A DNA stretch of 64,000 bases, taken from NCBI RefSeq assembly GCF_000027145.1, contig NC_013891.1, forward strand, positions 496,001-560,000, given 5' to 3'. How positions within the stretch are numbered: position 1 is the stretch's first letter; each line of letters begins with the position of its first letter. Below the pieces are notes generated by a model. The model searched no databases. It worked only from the letters and a program-made list of their open reading frames with translations, and was not told where the DNA came from. Of the stretch, positions 10,921 through 18,895 are shown piece by piece. The DNA is from Listeria seeligeri serovar 1/2b str. SLCC3954. GTDB lineage: Bacteria > Bacillota > Bacilli > Lactobacillales > Listeriaceae. The position numbers were made by a program, and so were the translations under genes.

Positions 10921-11201
10921 ATTTTTAAATCAACATGACCATTCGCTTTAAATCGAACGCCTTCTGATAAAAGAAGTTCACGCTGTTCTTCCCAATTAGG
11001 CACTAACCGTCCAGCAGCATTCACGACGCGATGACAAGGTGTGATTTTGTCTCGTTTTGAATGTTTTAACGTGGCGCCGACAAGTCGGGAATTTTTTGGA
11101 AAACCAATTTTATAAGCGATTTGGCCGTAAGTGGTTACTTTGCCACGAGGAATTTGCCGAACTACTTCATAGACCCGATCTTCAAAATCTGCTGGAATCA
11201 T
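10905..11201 (-). CDS. short MGMT-like (alkylguanine alkyltransferase DNA-binding domain) protein
   Basis: A 98-residue protein made only of the DNA-binding/active-site domain of O6-alkylguanine-DNA alkyltransferase, without the N-terminal RNase H-like domain. GKVTTYGQIAYKIG and SRLVGATL are the helix-turn-helix and arginine-finger region. The active motif TPCHRVVNAAGRL keeps the acceptor cysteine, unlike alkyltransferase-like proteins (ATL), which have Trp or Ala there. The ATG at 11199-11201 with GGAGGG upstream is preferred over the start 5 codons earlier. It may transfer alkyl groups or flag lesions for excision repair. The activity is not readable from sequence. Confidence 0.85.
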   Translation of the reverse strand: MIPADFEDRVYEVVRQIPRGKVTTYGQIAYKIGFPKNSRLVGATLKHSKRDKITPCHRVVNAAGRLVPNWEEQRELLLSEGVRFKANGHVDLKIYFWQ

Positions 11202-11280
11202 TATTTTACCCTCCATTTTGTTGATAATAAAGTTAGTATACAGGAAATAACCATTTTATAAAAGATAGGATGATAACGGA

Positions 11281-12312
11281 ATGCCAGATTTTTCATACGC
11301 CAAAATAACGAAACTCGTAGTCCATTTTGCGGGGAATAAAGCGCGAGAGGAAGGAACAGAAGTCTCAGCGAATGTGCTTGCAGATATTGGTTCCGAAATG
11401 AATCAAACATTAGCTTCGATTTTTCTAGAGCCGTTTAATAAAGACGAATATTATCAATTCACCCATGAAACAGATTTGGATTTTAACGAGGTTCGAACTT
11501 TTGCGGCGAATATGTTTGCTTATGAAGAAGAATTTCTCGACGAATCTAAGAAAATTTTAGAACATTTGTATAGCGAAACAACGCACCCTAATATAAAAAG
11601 TGGAGATGTATGGATTTTCTATATTGAAGGTTGCGTAGTGGATGGGGATTTCACGAATGGGATTGGCATTTTCAAAGTCGAAAATAAAGAAGTCTTTTTG
11701 AAAAATGATTTTAATGGGCGCGAATTCCAAATCGGTTATGATAAAGGAATTACCGGGACTGATTTAGATAAAGGCTGTTTGATTTTTGATTTAGAACAAG
11801 ATTCAGGGAACAAGGTGTTAATTCTCGATAGGTTAAATCGTGGTGACTCAGTTTACTGGAAAGATAAGTTTTTAGGGATTGAAAAGATTACCGATGAAAA
11901 ATTCTATACGGAAGGTTTTGTCGAAGTTTGTACGGATTACATTAAACAACGCGAAGAATCGTTACTTGATAAGTCGAATTTTGTAAAAGCGACGACAGAA
12001 TACTTAGCAGGAGAAGAAACACTTAATATTGCTGAATTTGCGCGAACAACGATTGAAAAACCAGAAGAAATAACGGAATTTAATACGATGGTAGATACAT
12101 TTGAACGAGAAAATAATGTGAGATTTCCAGAAACTTTCCAATTAGATGAAGAAAAACGGGGAAAATTATCGAAAAAAATCCGAAAAACGATTAAACTAGG
12201 GAAAAATATTTCCGTGGTTGTAAAAGATTTAGAGCAATTAGAGGAAACTGATTTTGTACAAGGGTACGATGAAGAGCGAGGAAAGAATTACATGATTGTC
12301 TATTATGACTGA
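11281..12312 (+). CDS. YejK/NdpA-type nucleoid-associated protein
   Basis: A 343-residue protein of the 37-kDa nucleoid-associated protein family. Family features are the N-terminal KITKLVVHFAGNKA segment, a conserved IEGCVVDGD.TNGIGIFKVE core and the C-terminal VKDLEQLEETDFVQGYDEERG. E. coli YejK associates with the nucleoid and topoisomerases. In Firmicutes the role is largely untested. A weak AGGATG lies just ahead of the start. It is monocistronic with a hairpin terminator right after the stop. Confidence 0.85.
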   Translation: MPDFSYAKITKLVVHFAGNKAREEGTEVSANVLADIGSEMNQTLASIFLEPFNKDEYYQFTHETDLDFNEVRTFAANMFAYEEEFLDESKKILEHLYSETTHPNIKSGDVWIFYIEGCVVDGDFTNGIGIFKVENKEVFLKNDFNGREFQIGYDKGITGTDLDKGCLIFDLEQDSGNKVLILDRLNRGDSVYWKDKFLGIEKITDEKFYTEGFVEVCTDYIKQREESLLDKSNFVKATTEYLAGEETLNIAEFARTTIEKPEEITEFNTMVDTFERENNVRFPETFQLDEEKRGKLSKKIRKTIKLGKNISVVVKDLEQLEETDFVQGYDEERGKNYMIVYYD

Positions 12313-12319
12313 AAATAAA

Positions 12320-12350
12320 AACCGAGGATAATTTCGCTATCCTCGGTTAT
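12320..12350. terminator. terminator shared by the nucleoid protein and purine permease genes
   Basis: An 11-bp stem AACCGAGGATA/TATCCTCGGTT (12320-12330 with 12338-12348). The poly-U is best on the minus strand, so it mainly ends the permease transcript. Confidence 0.85.
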
Positions 12351-12356
12351 TGCGTT

Positions 12357-13652
12357 TTAAACAACAAATATGAAGTACAGTATAAACAGTACCATCATCA
12401 CATACATAATTGGATGAACTTCTTTATAACGACCTTTAAGTGCCATTGTAATTGGATAGAAAATGAAACCAATTGCGATACCTGTTGCGATGGAGAAAGT
12501 AAGGACCATCATTAAAACAACAAAGAAAGCAGGAACAGCGATTTCGAATTTTGTCCAATCAATATGCGCTACATTTCCAATCATCAAAATCCCAACAATA
12601 ACAAGTGCAGGCGTTGTAACCGCACTAGTAATCACACCGAGAAGCGGCGAAAAGAATAGTGATAAAGAGAAACAAATTGCAATAACAATCGCAGTCAATC
12701 CTGTCCGACCACCAACAGCAACCCCAGCAGTAGATTCTACATAAGAGGTAGTAGTAGAAGTCCCGAAGATAGCACCAGATACTGTCGCAAGGGAATCAGA
12801 GAAAAGCGCACGACCAGCACGTGGGATTTTATCATCTTTCACAAAACCAGCTTGGGTCGCAACTGCAACAAGCGTCCCCGCAGTATCAAAGAAATCAATG
12901 AAGAAAAAGGTCAAAATAACTATCAACATTTGCGGTGTGAAAATATCTGGTAAGTGAATAACTGCTTGGCCAAATGTTGGAGCAATGCTTGGTACAGAAG
13001 AAACGATATGGTTAGGAACATCAATCAATCCGAAAATCATCCCAGCAATGGCAGTCGTTGCCATCCCGAAGAAAATCGCCCCTTTCCAACCAAGTGTCAT
13101 ATAACAAACTGTAATGACAATCCCAAACACGGCAAGTAATACCGGTCCAGAATGAAGATCACCAAGAGCCACAATGGTAGAATCGTTTGGCACAATAATA
13201 CCAGCATTTTTAAGTCCTAAAAAGGCAATGAAAAATCCAATTCCGGCTCCAACAGCAAATTTTAATTCAGAAGGAATTGCATTAACGATTTTTTCGCGAA
13301 TACCTGAAAGAGTTAAACAAATAAAGACTAAACCGGAAACAAGTACTCCAGCTAGTGCAGTTTGCCAAGGGATTCCCCACTGCGCGCACACTGTATAAGC
13401 AAAAAAAGCATTTAAGCCCATACCAGGAGCGAGTCCGATTGGGTAGTTACCAATTAACCCCATTGCAAGCGAACCAACCACTGAAGCAAGTATCGTTGCA
13501 ACAAATACTGCTTTTAAATCCATTCCTGTTGTTGCCAGCATAGACGGATTGACGAAAAGTACATAAGCCATTGACAAGAAAGTCGTTAGCCCCGCGAGTA
13601 TTTCTGTCCGAACTGTCGTCTTGTTCTCGCGTAGTTTGAAAAATTTATCCAT
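12357..13652 (-). CDS. NCS2/AzgA-type purine (guanine/hypoxanthine) permease
   Basis: A 431-residue polytopic membrane protein of the AzgA-like xanthine/uracil permease group. It begins FFKLRENKTTVRTEILAGLT and contains the signature TSTTTSYVESTAGVAVGG. About 12 hydrophobic helices cover most of the length. It should import purine bases with protons. A guanine-class purine riboswitch lies in the leader (13758-13828), which supports guanine or hypoxanthine as the sensed and transported compound. GGGAGG precedes the ATG. Monocistronic. Confidence 0.93.
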   Translation of the reverse strand: MDKFFKLRENKTTVRTEILAGLTTFLSMAYVLFVNPSMLATTGMDLKAVFVATILASVVGSLAMGLIGNYPIGLAPGMGLNAFFAYTVCAQWGIPWQTALAGVLVSGLVFICLTLSGIREKIVNAIPSELKFAVGAGIGFFIAFLGLKNAGIIVPNDSTIVALGDLHSGPVLLAVFGIVITVCYMTLGWKGAIFFGMATTAIAGMIFGLIDVPNHIVSSVPSIAPTFGQAVIHLPDIFTPQMLIVILTFFFIDFFDTAGTLVAVATQAGFVKDDKIPRAGRALFSDSLATVSGAIFGTSTTTSYVESTAGVAVGGRTGLTAIVIAICFSLSLFFSPLLGVITSAVTTPALVIVGILMIGNVAHIDWTKFEIAVPAFFVVLMMVLTFSIATGIAIGFIFYPITMALKGRYKEVHPIMYVMMVLFILYFIFVV

Positions 13653-13757
13653 TAAAAAAAGCCTCCCTATTTATGTTGTCGCACATAACGGAAAGAGCAT
13701 AGGTAAAAAAGGGAATAAAAAATAAAAATAGCAAAAACTCCCTATGTAATTTACAAT

Positions 13758-13828
13758 AGCTCGTAGCCTGGCATTTTACGGTTGCCTGGTAGAAACGATC
13801 GGTCCATATTACCGAACTTATACGACTA
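13758..13828 (-). promoter_or_regulatory. purine riboswitch aptamer, guanine class
   Basis: On the minus strand the aptamer shows P1 (TCGTA/TACGA), J1/2 TATAA, the P2 arm GGTAATATGGACC, the invariant GTTTCTACC, and the P3 arm with loop CCGTAAAATG. Its 3' junction reads GGCTACGAG. The Watson-Crick discriminator position is C (CTAC), as in guanine/hypoxanthine riboswitches, whereas adenine types have U. One departure is GG where GA is usual ahead of CTAC. The expression platform to 13660 contains AGGGA...TCCCT followed by TTTTTT, a candidate but weak terminator. Confidence 0.9.
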
Positions 13829-13832
13829 TTTT

Positions 13833-13861
13833 ATTGTAGACGATTAGCGTATTTTTAGCAA
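13833..13861 (-). promoter_or_regulatory. promoter of the riboswitch-permease transcript
   Basis: On the minus strand TTGCTA (13856-13861), a 17-nt spacer and TACAAT (13833-13838). The predicted start is a few nucleotides ahead of the aptamer P1 stem. Confidence 0.65.
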
Positions 13862-13905
13862 TACATCAAATAAAAAAATTAAAAACAAACTTTTAAATAA
13901 ATAAG

Positions 13906-13934
13906 TTTATACTTTTAAAAAAATAAGGTATAAT
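13906..13934 (+). promoter_or_regulatory. promoter of the GH1-gntR operon
   Basis: TTTATA (13906-13911), a 17-nt spacer and TATAAT (13929-13934). The inverted repeat AAACTT (13887-13892)/AAGTTT (13903-13908) overlaps the -35 and is a candidate operator for the GntR-type regulator encoded downstream. Confidence 0.55.
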
Positions 13935-13965
13935 AAAAGCAAATAAATATTGGAGGTAAAAAATA

Positions 13966-15360
13966 ATGACTTATAAATTTCCGGAAAATTTTTGGTGGGG
14001 AAGTGCTGCTTCAGGACCTCAAACAGAAGGTGCAGCGAATGTAGATGGAAGAAAACCTAGTATTTGGGATCACTGGTATGATATTGAACCAGGACGTTTC
14101 TTCAATGACGTTGGACCAACAAATACATCTAATTTTTACTATCAATATAAAGAAGACATCGCTTTAATGAAACAAACTGGACATAATTCATTCCGGACAT
14201 CTATTCAGTGGTCTCGTCTAATCCCAGATGGTATCGGTGAAGTAAATCCGAAAGCGGTAGATTTTTATAATCGTGTTATTGATGAAATGATAGCAAATAA
14301 CGTTGAACCATTCATGAATTTATACCACTTCGATATGCCAATGTCGATGCAAGAAAAAGGTGGATTTGAAAGCCGTGAAGTAGTAGATGCCTACGCAACT
14401 TTTGCAAAAACTTGTTTTGAATTATTTGGTGACCGTGTGAAACATTGGTTTACTTTTAATGAACCAATTGTGCCTGTCGAAGCGGGATATTTATATGATA
14501 TGCATTTTCCGAATGTAGTAGACTTTAAACGGGCGACACAAGTGGCTTATCATACTACTTTGGCACATGCATTAGCTGTAAAAGAATTCCACGCCTTAGC
14601 AATTCCAAAAGGCCAAATCGGGATTATTTTAAACTTAACACCATCTTATCCACGTAGCCAAAACCCAGCAGATGTCAAAGCTGCACATATTGCGGATTTA
14701 ATTTTCAACCGTAGTTTCCTAGATCCAGTGACAAAAGGTGAATTTCCAGCTGATCTTGTCGAAATCATCCGCGAACATGACGCCTTACCAACTTATACGG
14801 AAGAAGATTTAGCGATTATTAAAAATAACATTATTGATATTTTAGGCGTTAACTACTATCAACCACGTCGCGTGAAAGCGAAAGAATACGCAGCACATCC
14901 AGATGCACCATTTATGCCAGAACATCTTTTTGATAATTACGAAATGCCTTACCGCAAAATGAATCCGTATCGTGGTTGGGAAATTTTTGAAAGAGCGATT
15001 TATGATATTGCGATTAATTTACGCGACAACTACGATAATATTCCATTCTTTATTTCTGAAAACGGGATGGGTGTGGAAGGAGAAAGTCGCTATCGTAATG
15101 CGGACGGAATGATTGAAGATACGTACCGAATTGATTTTATTAAGAGTCACTTGAAATGGTTGCATAAAGCCATTGAAGAAGGCGCAAATTGTAATGGTTA
15201 CCATCTTTGGACGTTTATGGATTGCTGGAGCTGGGCAAATGCTTACAAAAATCGTTACGGCTTAGTGGAAGTAGACTTGGATAATAATTTCAAACGAACT
15301 ATTAAAGCTTCTGGTCATTGGTACAAAGAACTTGCAGAAAACAATGGTTTTGAAGATTAA
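13966..15360 (+). CDS. glycoside hydrolase family 1 (beta-glucosidase / 6-phospho-beta-glucosidase)
   Basis: A 464-residue retaining GH1 enzyme. The acid/base glutamate is in WFTFNEP (E166) and the nucleophile in FFISENGMG (E365). It hydrolyses a beta-glycoside or its 6-phosphate in the cytoplasm. At the specificity loop the sequence is DCWSWANAYKNRYG. The serine (422) and tyrosine (431) typical of phospho-glycosidases are present, but the usual lysine position is Asn429, with Lys428 one place earlier. Substrate therefore stays open. GGAGG precedes the ATG. The gene forms an operon with the downstream GntR regulator, with no PTS component nearby. Confidence 0.9.
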   Translation: MTYKFPENFWWGSAASGPQTEGAANVDGRKPSIWDHWYDIEPGRFFNDVGPTNTSNFYYQYKEDIALMKQTGHNSFRTSIQWSRLIPDGIGEVNPKAVDFYNRVIDEMIANNVEPFMNLYHFDMPMSMQEKGGFESREVVDAYATFAKTCFELFGDRVKHWFTFNEPIVPVEAGYLYDMHFPNVVDFKRATQVAYHTTLAHALAVKEFHALAIPKGQIGIILNLTPSYPRSQNPADVKAAHIADLIFNRSFLDPVTKGEFPADLVEIIREHDALPTYTEEDLAIIKNNIIDILGVNYYQPRRVKAKEYAAHPDAPFMPEHLFDNYEMPYRKMNPYRGWEIFERAIYDIAINLRDNYDNIPFFISENGMGVEGESRYRNADGMIEDTYRIDFIKSHLKWLHKAIEEGANCNGYHLWTFMDCWSWANAYKNRYGLVEVDLDNNFKRTIKASGHWYKELAENNGFED

Positions 15361-15403
15361 ATGTGATAAAATAAAACTATTATGTGTAAAGAGGTGAACT
15401 TCC

Positions 15404-16132
15404 GTGGCTCAGAATCAAACAAAATATAGTTTCATAGCTGAAGAAATCCGAAAAAGAATTATGAATCACGCATATCCGCTTAATCAACCTATTCCTGATG
15501 AGATAACTTTGGCAAAAGAGTTTGATTGTAGTCGAATGACGATGAAGAAAGCGTTAGAGGTACTAGTGCTTGAAGGTTTACTCTACCGAAAACGAGGACA
15601 TGGTACTTTCATTATCAAATCGGCGCTGGACGCGGACCGTTTGCAGATTCACAATCAAGAAGTAAATGGCTTCACAAAACTTTTAAATGGTAAAAAAGTA
15701 ATTAGTAAAGTTATCGAATTTAAAGTTATTTTTCCAAGTGAAGAAATCGCCGAACGCCTGCATATTGAAATGGAAACGCCAATATATGACATTTTGCGCG
15801 TGCGGTTGGTAAAAGATGAACCTTATGTGCTCGAGCATACGTATATGCCAGTTGGCGTCATTCCTGGTATTAATCAGCAAATTTTGGAAGGTTCCATTTA
15901 TTCGTACATTCAAGATGAGCTTCACTTAAAAATTGCTAGTTCTTACAAACAAATTCGTGCAGATAAAGCGACGTTACTCGACCAACAATATTTGGACTGT
16001 GCTTCAGATGATCCTGTTGTTGAAGTAGAGCAAACTGTTTATTTAAACAATGGACTTGCATTTGAATTTTCGAAGTCGCGTCATCGTTACGATAAGTTCG
16101 TATTTACAACAGTTAATATTGCTAGACGTTAA
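15404..16132 (+). CDS. GntR-family (HutC/UTRA) transcriptional regulator
   Basis: A 242-residue regulator with an N-terminal winged helix (IAEEIRKRIMNHAYPLNQPI, DEITLAKEFDCSRMTMKKAL) and a C-terminal UTRA ligand-binding domain from about residue 85 (ending VVEVEQTVYLNNG..EFSKSRHRYDKF). UTRA members usually sense phosphosugars. The start is GTG with AAGAGGTG upstream. It lies 43 nt after the GH1 gene with no terminator between, so it probably controls that gene and itself. A terminator follows. Confidence 0.92.
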   Translation: MAQNQTKYSFIAEEIRKRIMNHAYPLNQPIPDEITLAKEFDCSRMTMKKALEVLVLEGLLYRKRGHGTFIIKSALDADRLQIHNQEVNGFTKLLNGKKVISKVIEFKVIFPSEEIAERLHIEMETPIYDILRVRLVKDEPYVLEHTYMPVGVIPGINQQILEGSIYSYIQDELHLKIASSYKQIRADKATLLDQQYLDCASDDPVVEVEQTVYLNNGLAFEFSKSRHRYDKFVFTTVNIARR

Positions 16133-16179
16133 AAAATCGGAAGCTAAAATGGTTATTCATTTTAGCTTTTGATTTTTTT
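16133..16179 (+). terminator. terminator of the GH1-gntR operon
   Basis: An 11-bp stem AAGCTAAAATG/CATTTTAGCTT (16141-16151 with 16158-16168), then GATTTTTTT. Confidence 0.85.
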
Positions 16180-16190
16180 ATGTAGAAATA

Positions 16191-16199
16191 TGATATACT
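16191..16199 (+). promoter_or_regulatory. xylR extended -10 promoter
   Basis: TGATATACT gives an extended -10 (TATACT at 16194-16199). TTGATT at 16169-16174 is at a long 19-nt spacing. This promoter position excludes the upstream start at 16169 for xylR. Confidence 0.45.
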
Positions 16200-16243
16200 T
16201 TTCAGTAGAAAATAAAGCGGTAGCGAGGAAGGGACGTATTTGC

Positions 16244-17407
16244 ATGACTCAAAAAACAGACCAAGATGTTATGAGGGAAAACAATAAAAAATTAGTATTA
16301 AAAACACTTTTTAATGCTGGACAAACATCTCGAAGTTCGATTGCAAGTACTATTCGTCTGCAAAAATCGACTGTGTCATCCATCGTTCGTGAGCTTCATG
16401 AGGCAGGACTTATCGAGGAATTAGGTATTGGAGAATCGACTAATTCTGGTGGACGCAGACCGAATTTGATTCAGCTTAACTATCGCTACGGCTATGTGTT
16501 AGCTTTTGATATGGGAGCAAGACATTTACGATATTCAGTTAACTATTTAAACGGCGAAGTGATTCAAAAAGAGTCGCTTAGATTAATAGGAAAAAGTATC
16601 AAAGATGTGTTTCAAATGATGGAAAAAGTAATTTCCGGATTGCCAAATTTCGCTACAAAGAAAGGTTTGTTAGGCATTGCGGTTTCCACTCATGCCCCTG
16701 TTTACAATAACGAAATTAGGTATAGCCCATTTTTAGAATTAGATTCTTTCTCGTTATTAAGTGCGTTACAAGAAGTAGTGGATGTACCAATTCGGTTTGA
16801 AAATGAGGCGAATTTAACGGCGATTTCAATTAGAGATTTTTGGAATCATTCAGATGAGGAACCACTTACTAATTTAGTAGCGCTTAATATTCACAATGGA
16901 ATCGGCGCCGGCACAATAATTAAAGAGCAACTTTATCACGGCTTGCAGGGGTTAGCTGGTGAAATTGGTCGTTCGGTTATTTGGAAAGATAAAAAAGTTT
17001 ATCGACTAGAAGAGCTTTATTCTGAAAAAGCAATCATCGAGAAAATTGCGCAACATGAAAAAAAATCCGATTTAACGGTCGATGAATTTATTGGACTCAT
17101 AAGAAGTGGCAATCAATTTGTTTTAGAAGTTGTCGATGAATGGATTACAGCGATTGCGCAAATCACCTATAATTTAGTTCAATATAGCGCACCGGAAGCG
17201 GTATTTTTGTCTTCACGTTCTTTAGCCCAGTTTCCAGAGTTATTAGAGCGAATTTCAAGCGAATATAAAGAGCTAGATCCTTTAGGTGAGACCCGGCTTG
17301 AGTTCACTGAGCATGATATTTACGATTCGTCTTTGCTTGGTGGGGTCGCACTTATTTCAAGACAGGTACTAGGGCTCGAATCACAAAATCTAGTTTTCAA
17401 AAAATAA
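16244..17407 (+). CDS. xylR: ROK-family xylose operon repressor
   Basis: A 387-residue ROK regulator with an N-terminal winged helix (NNKKLVLKTLFNAG, SSIASTIRLQKSTVSSIVREL, SGGRRPNLIQLN) and a sugar-kinase-like ROK domain (YVLAFDMGARHLRYSV, NIHNGIGAG). The cysteine-rich zinc motif of catalytic ROK kinases is missing, as expected for XylR. The ATG at 16244 has GAGGAAGGGA upstream and is preferred over 16169, which lies inside the preceding terminator. It should repress xylAB in the absence of xylose. A matching palindrome lies at 17507-17527. Confidence 0.88.
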   Translation: MTQKTDQDVMRENNKKLVLKTLFNAGQTSRSSIASTIRLQKSTVSSIVRELHEAGLIEELGIGESTNSGGRRPNLIQLNYRYGYVLAFDMGARHLRYSVNYLNGEVIQKESLRLIGKSIKDVFQMMEKVISGLPNFATKKGLLGIAVSTHAPVYNNEIRYSPFLELDSFSLLSALQEVVDVPIRFENEANLTAISIRDFWNHSDEEPLTNLVALNIHNGIGAGTIIKEQLYHGLQGLAGEIGRSVIWKDKKVYRLEELYSEKAIIEKIAQHEKKSDLTVDEFIGLIRSGNQFVLEVVDEWITAIAQITYNLVQYSAPEAVFLSSRSLAQFPELLERISSEYKELDPLGETRLEFTEHDIYDSSLLGGVALISRQVLGLESQNLVFKK

Positions 17408-17417
17408 ATACTAAGTT

Positions 17418-17450
17418 AAAACTGCGGAGAGAGAGCTCGGCAGTTTTTAT
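17418..17450 (+). terminator. terminator between xylR and xylA
   Basis: AAAACTGC (17418-17425) pairs with GCAGTTTT (17440-17447), then T residues. It separates xylR from xylAB transcription. Confidence 0.7.
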
Positions 17451-17464
17451 TTGCGCTAATTTGC

Positions 17465-17478
17465 TGAAACCCTTTACA
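17465..17478 (+). promoter_or_regulatory. candidate cre (CcpA) site
   Basis: TGAAACCCTTTACA differs from the cre consensus TGWAANCGNTNWCA only at the central G. It overlaps the xylA -35 hexamer, which would suit catabolite repression. Confidence 0.45.
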
Positions 17479-17502
17479 AGGGGGATGGAAAAGAGTTATT
17501 AT
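17473..17502 (+). promoter_or_regulatory. xylAB promoter
   Basis: TTTACA (17473-17478), an 18-nt spacer and TATTAT (17497-17502), followed at once by the operator palindrome. Confidence 0.6.
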
Positions 17503-17506
17503 ATAG

Positions 17507-17527
17507 TTAGTTCGACGCACAAACTAA
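17507..17527 (+). promoter_or_regulatory. XylR-type operator
   Basis: TTAGTT and AACTAA arms separated by 9 bases, directly after the -10. They match the outer arms of known Firmicute XylR operators (TTAGTTTG...CAAACTAA). The neighbouring xylR gene supports the assignment. Confidence 0.7.
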
Positions 17528-17563
17528 TTAAAAACGTTTAAATTTATGAGGAGGCTATATAAA

Positions 17564-18877
17564 ATGAGTTATTTTCCACAAGTAGAAAAAATTCAGTATG
17601 AAGGTAAGAACACAAAAAATCGGTTGGCTTTTCGTCATTATAATGCAGAAGAAGTTGTTTTAGGAAAACCAATGAAAGAACATTTGCGTTTTGGAGTCGC
17701 ATATTGGCATACGATGACACAAGATGGTAGTGATCCATTCGGAATGGCAATTAATGAGCGGACTTGGATTGCGGGAACGGAGATGGAAACCGCGAAGAAT
17801 CGTGTCGAAGCATTCTTTGAAATCCTTGAAAAATTAGGCGCAGAATATTTTTGTTTCCACGATATTGACGTAGCTCCGGCTGGCAATTCGATTGAAGAAT
17901 TTATGAACAATTTGGACGAAATTACAGATTTAATTAAAGAAAAAATGGACCAAACAGGGATTAAATTACTTTGGAACACTGCTAATATGTTTTCACATCC
18001 ACGTTTTAACAATGGAGCAGGTTCGACAAATGACCCAGAAGTTTTCGCCTATGCAGCTGCGCAAGTGAAAAAAGGACTTGATATTTCAAAAAAACTAAAT
18101 GGCGCCAACTACGTATTTTGGGGTGGCCGTGAAGGTTATGAAACGCTATTAAATACTGATATGAAGTTTGAGCAAGATAATATTGCGCGCTTATTCAAAA
18201 TGGTTATCGCTTATGCAGGAAAAATTGGTCATAAACCACAGTTCTTAATTGAACCAAAACCAAAAGAACCTTCCAAACATCAATATGATTTTGATGCAGC
18301 AACAACCATGGCATTTATTCAAAATTATGGTTTAGAGGGCGACTTTAAGTTAAACTTAGAAGCAAACCATGCGACACTTGCTGGTCATACATTTGAACAT
18401 GAACTGCGTGTAGCACGCGAATTTAATGCGCTTGGTTCGATTGATGCTAACCAAGGGGATATGTTGCTTGGTTGGGATACAGATGAGTTTCCAACGAATG
18501 TAGTTGATGTGACTCTAACAATGTATGAAATTTTACAAAATGGTGGAATCGCGCCAGGTGGTATTAATTTTGATGCAAAAGTGAGACGTTCTTCCTTTGC
18601 AATGGAAGACTTGCTACTTGCGCATATTGCCGGAATGGATACGTTTGCGCGTGGACTAAAAGCAGCAGCAAAAATAATTGAAGACAAATTTATCGAAAAT
18701 ATCCTTAATGAACGTTATGGTAAATGGTCAAGTACTGATATTGGTAAATCCATTTTAGATGGAAAAGAAGATTTAGAGTCACTTACAAAATATGCGTATC
18801 AACATGGCGATAATATTAAATTGGAATCAAGCCATATCGAACATGTGAAATCAGTCTTGAATGATTATGTCTTTTAA
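17564..18877 (+). CDS. xylA: xylose isomerase
   Basis: A 437-residue class II xylose isomerase that converts D-xylose to D-xylulose in the cytoplasm. FCFHDIDVAP carries the catalytic His-Asp pair. The metal ligands lie in LIEPKPKEPSKHQYDFD, LEANHATLAGHTFEHEL, SIDANQGD and GWDTDEFP. The ATG at 17564 has GAGGAGG 9 nt upstream, and the frame extends 6 codons further upstream without support. It is first of a two-gene operon with xylB. No xylose transporter is encoded beside it. Confidence 0.97.
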   Translation: MSYFPQVEKIQYEGKNTKNRLAFRHYNAEEVVLGKPMKEHLRFGVAYWHTMTQDGSDPFGMAINERTWIAGTEMETAKNRVEAFFEILEKLGAEYFCFHDIDVAPAGNSIEEFMNNLDEITDLIKEKMDQTGIKLLWNTANMFSHPRFNNGAGSTNDPEVFAYAAAQVKKGLDISKKLNGANYVFWGGREGYETLLNTDMKFEQDNIARLFKMVIAYAGKIGHKPQFLIEPKPKEPSKHQYDFDAATTMAFIQNYGLEGDFKLNLEANHATLAGHTFEHELRVAREFNALGSIDANQGDMLLGWDTDEFPTNVVDVTLTMYEILQNGGIAPGGINFDAKVRRSSFAMEDLLLAHIAGMDTFARGLKAAAKIIEDKFIENILNERYGKWSSTDIGKSILDGKEDLESLTKYAYQHGDNIKLESSHIEHVKSVLNDYVF

Positions 18878-18895
18878 ATAAAGGAGTTTTAGCAG

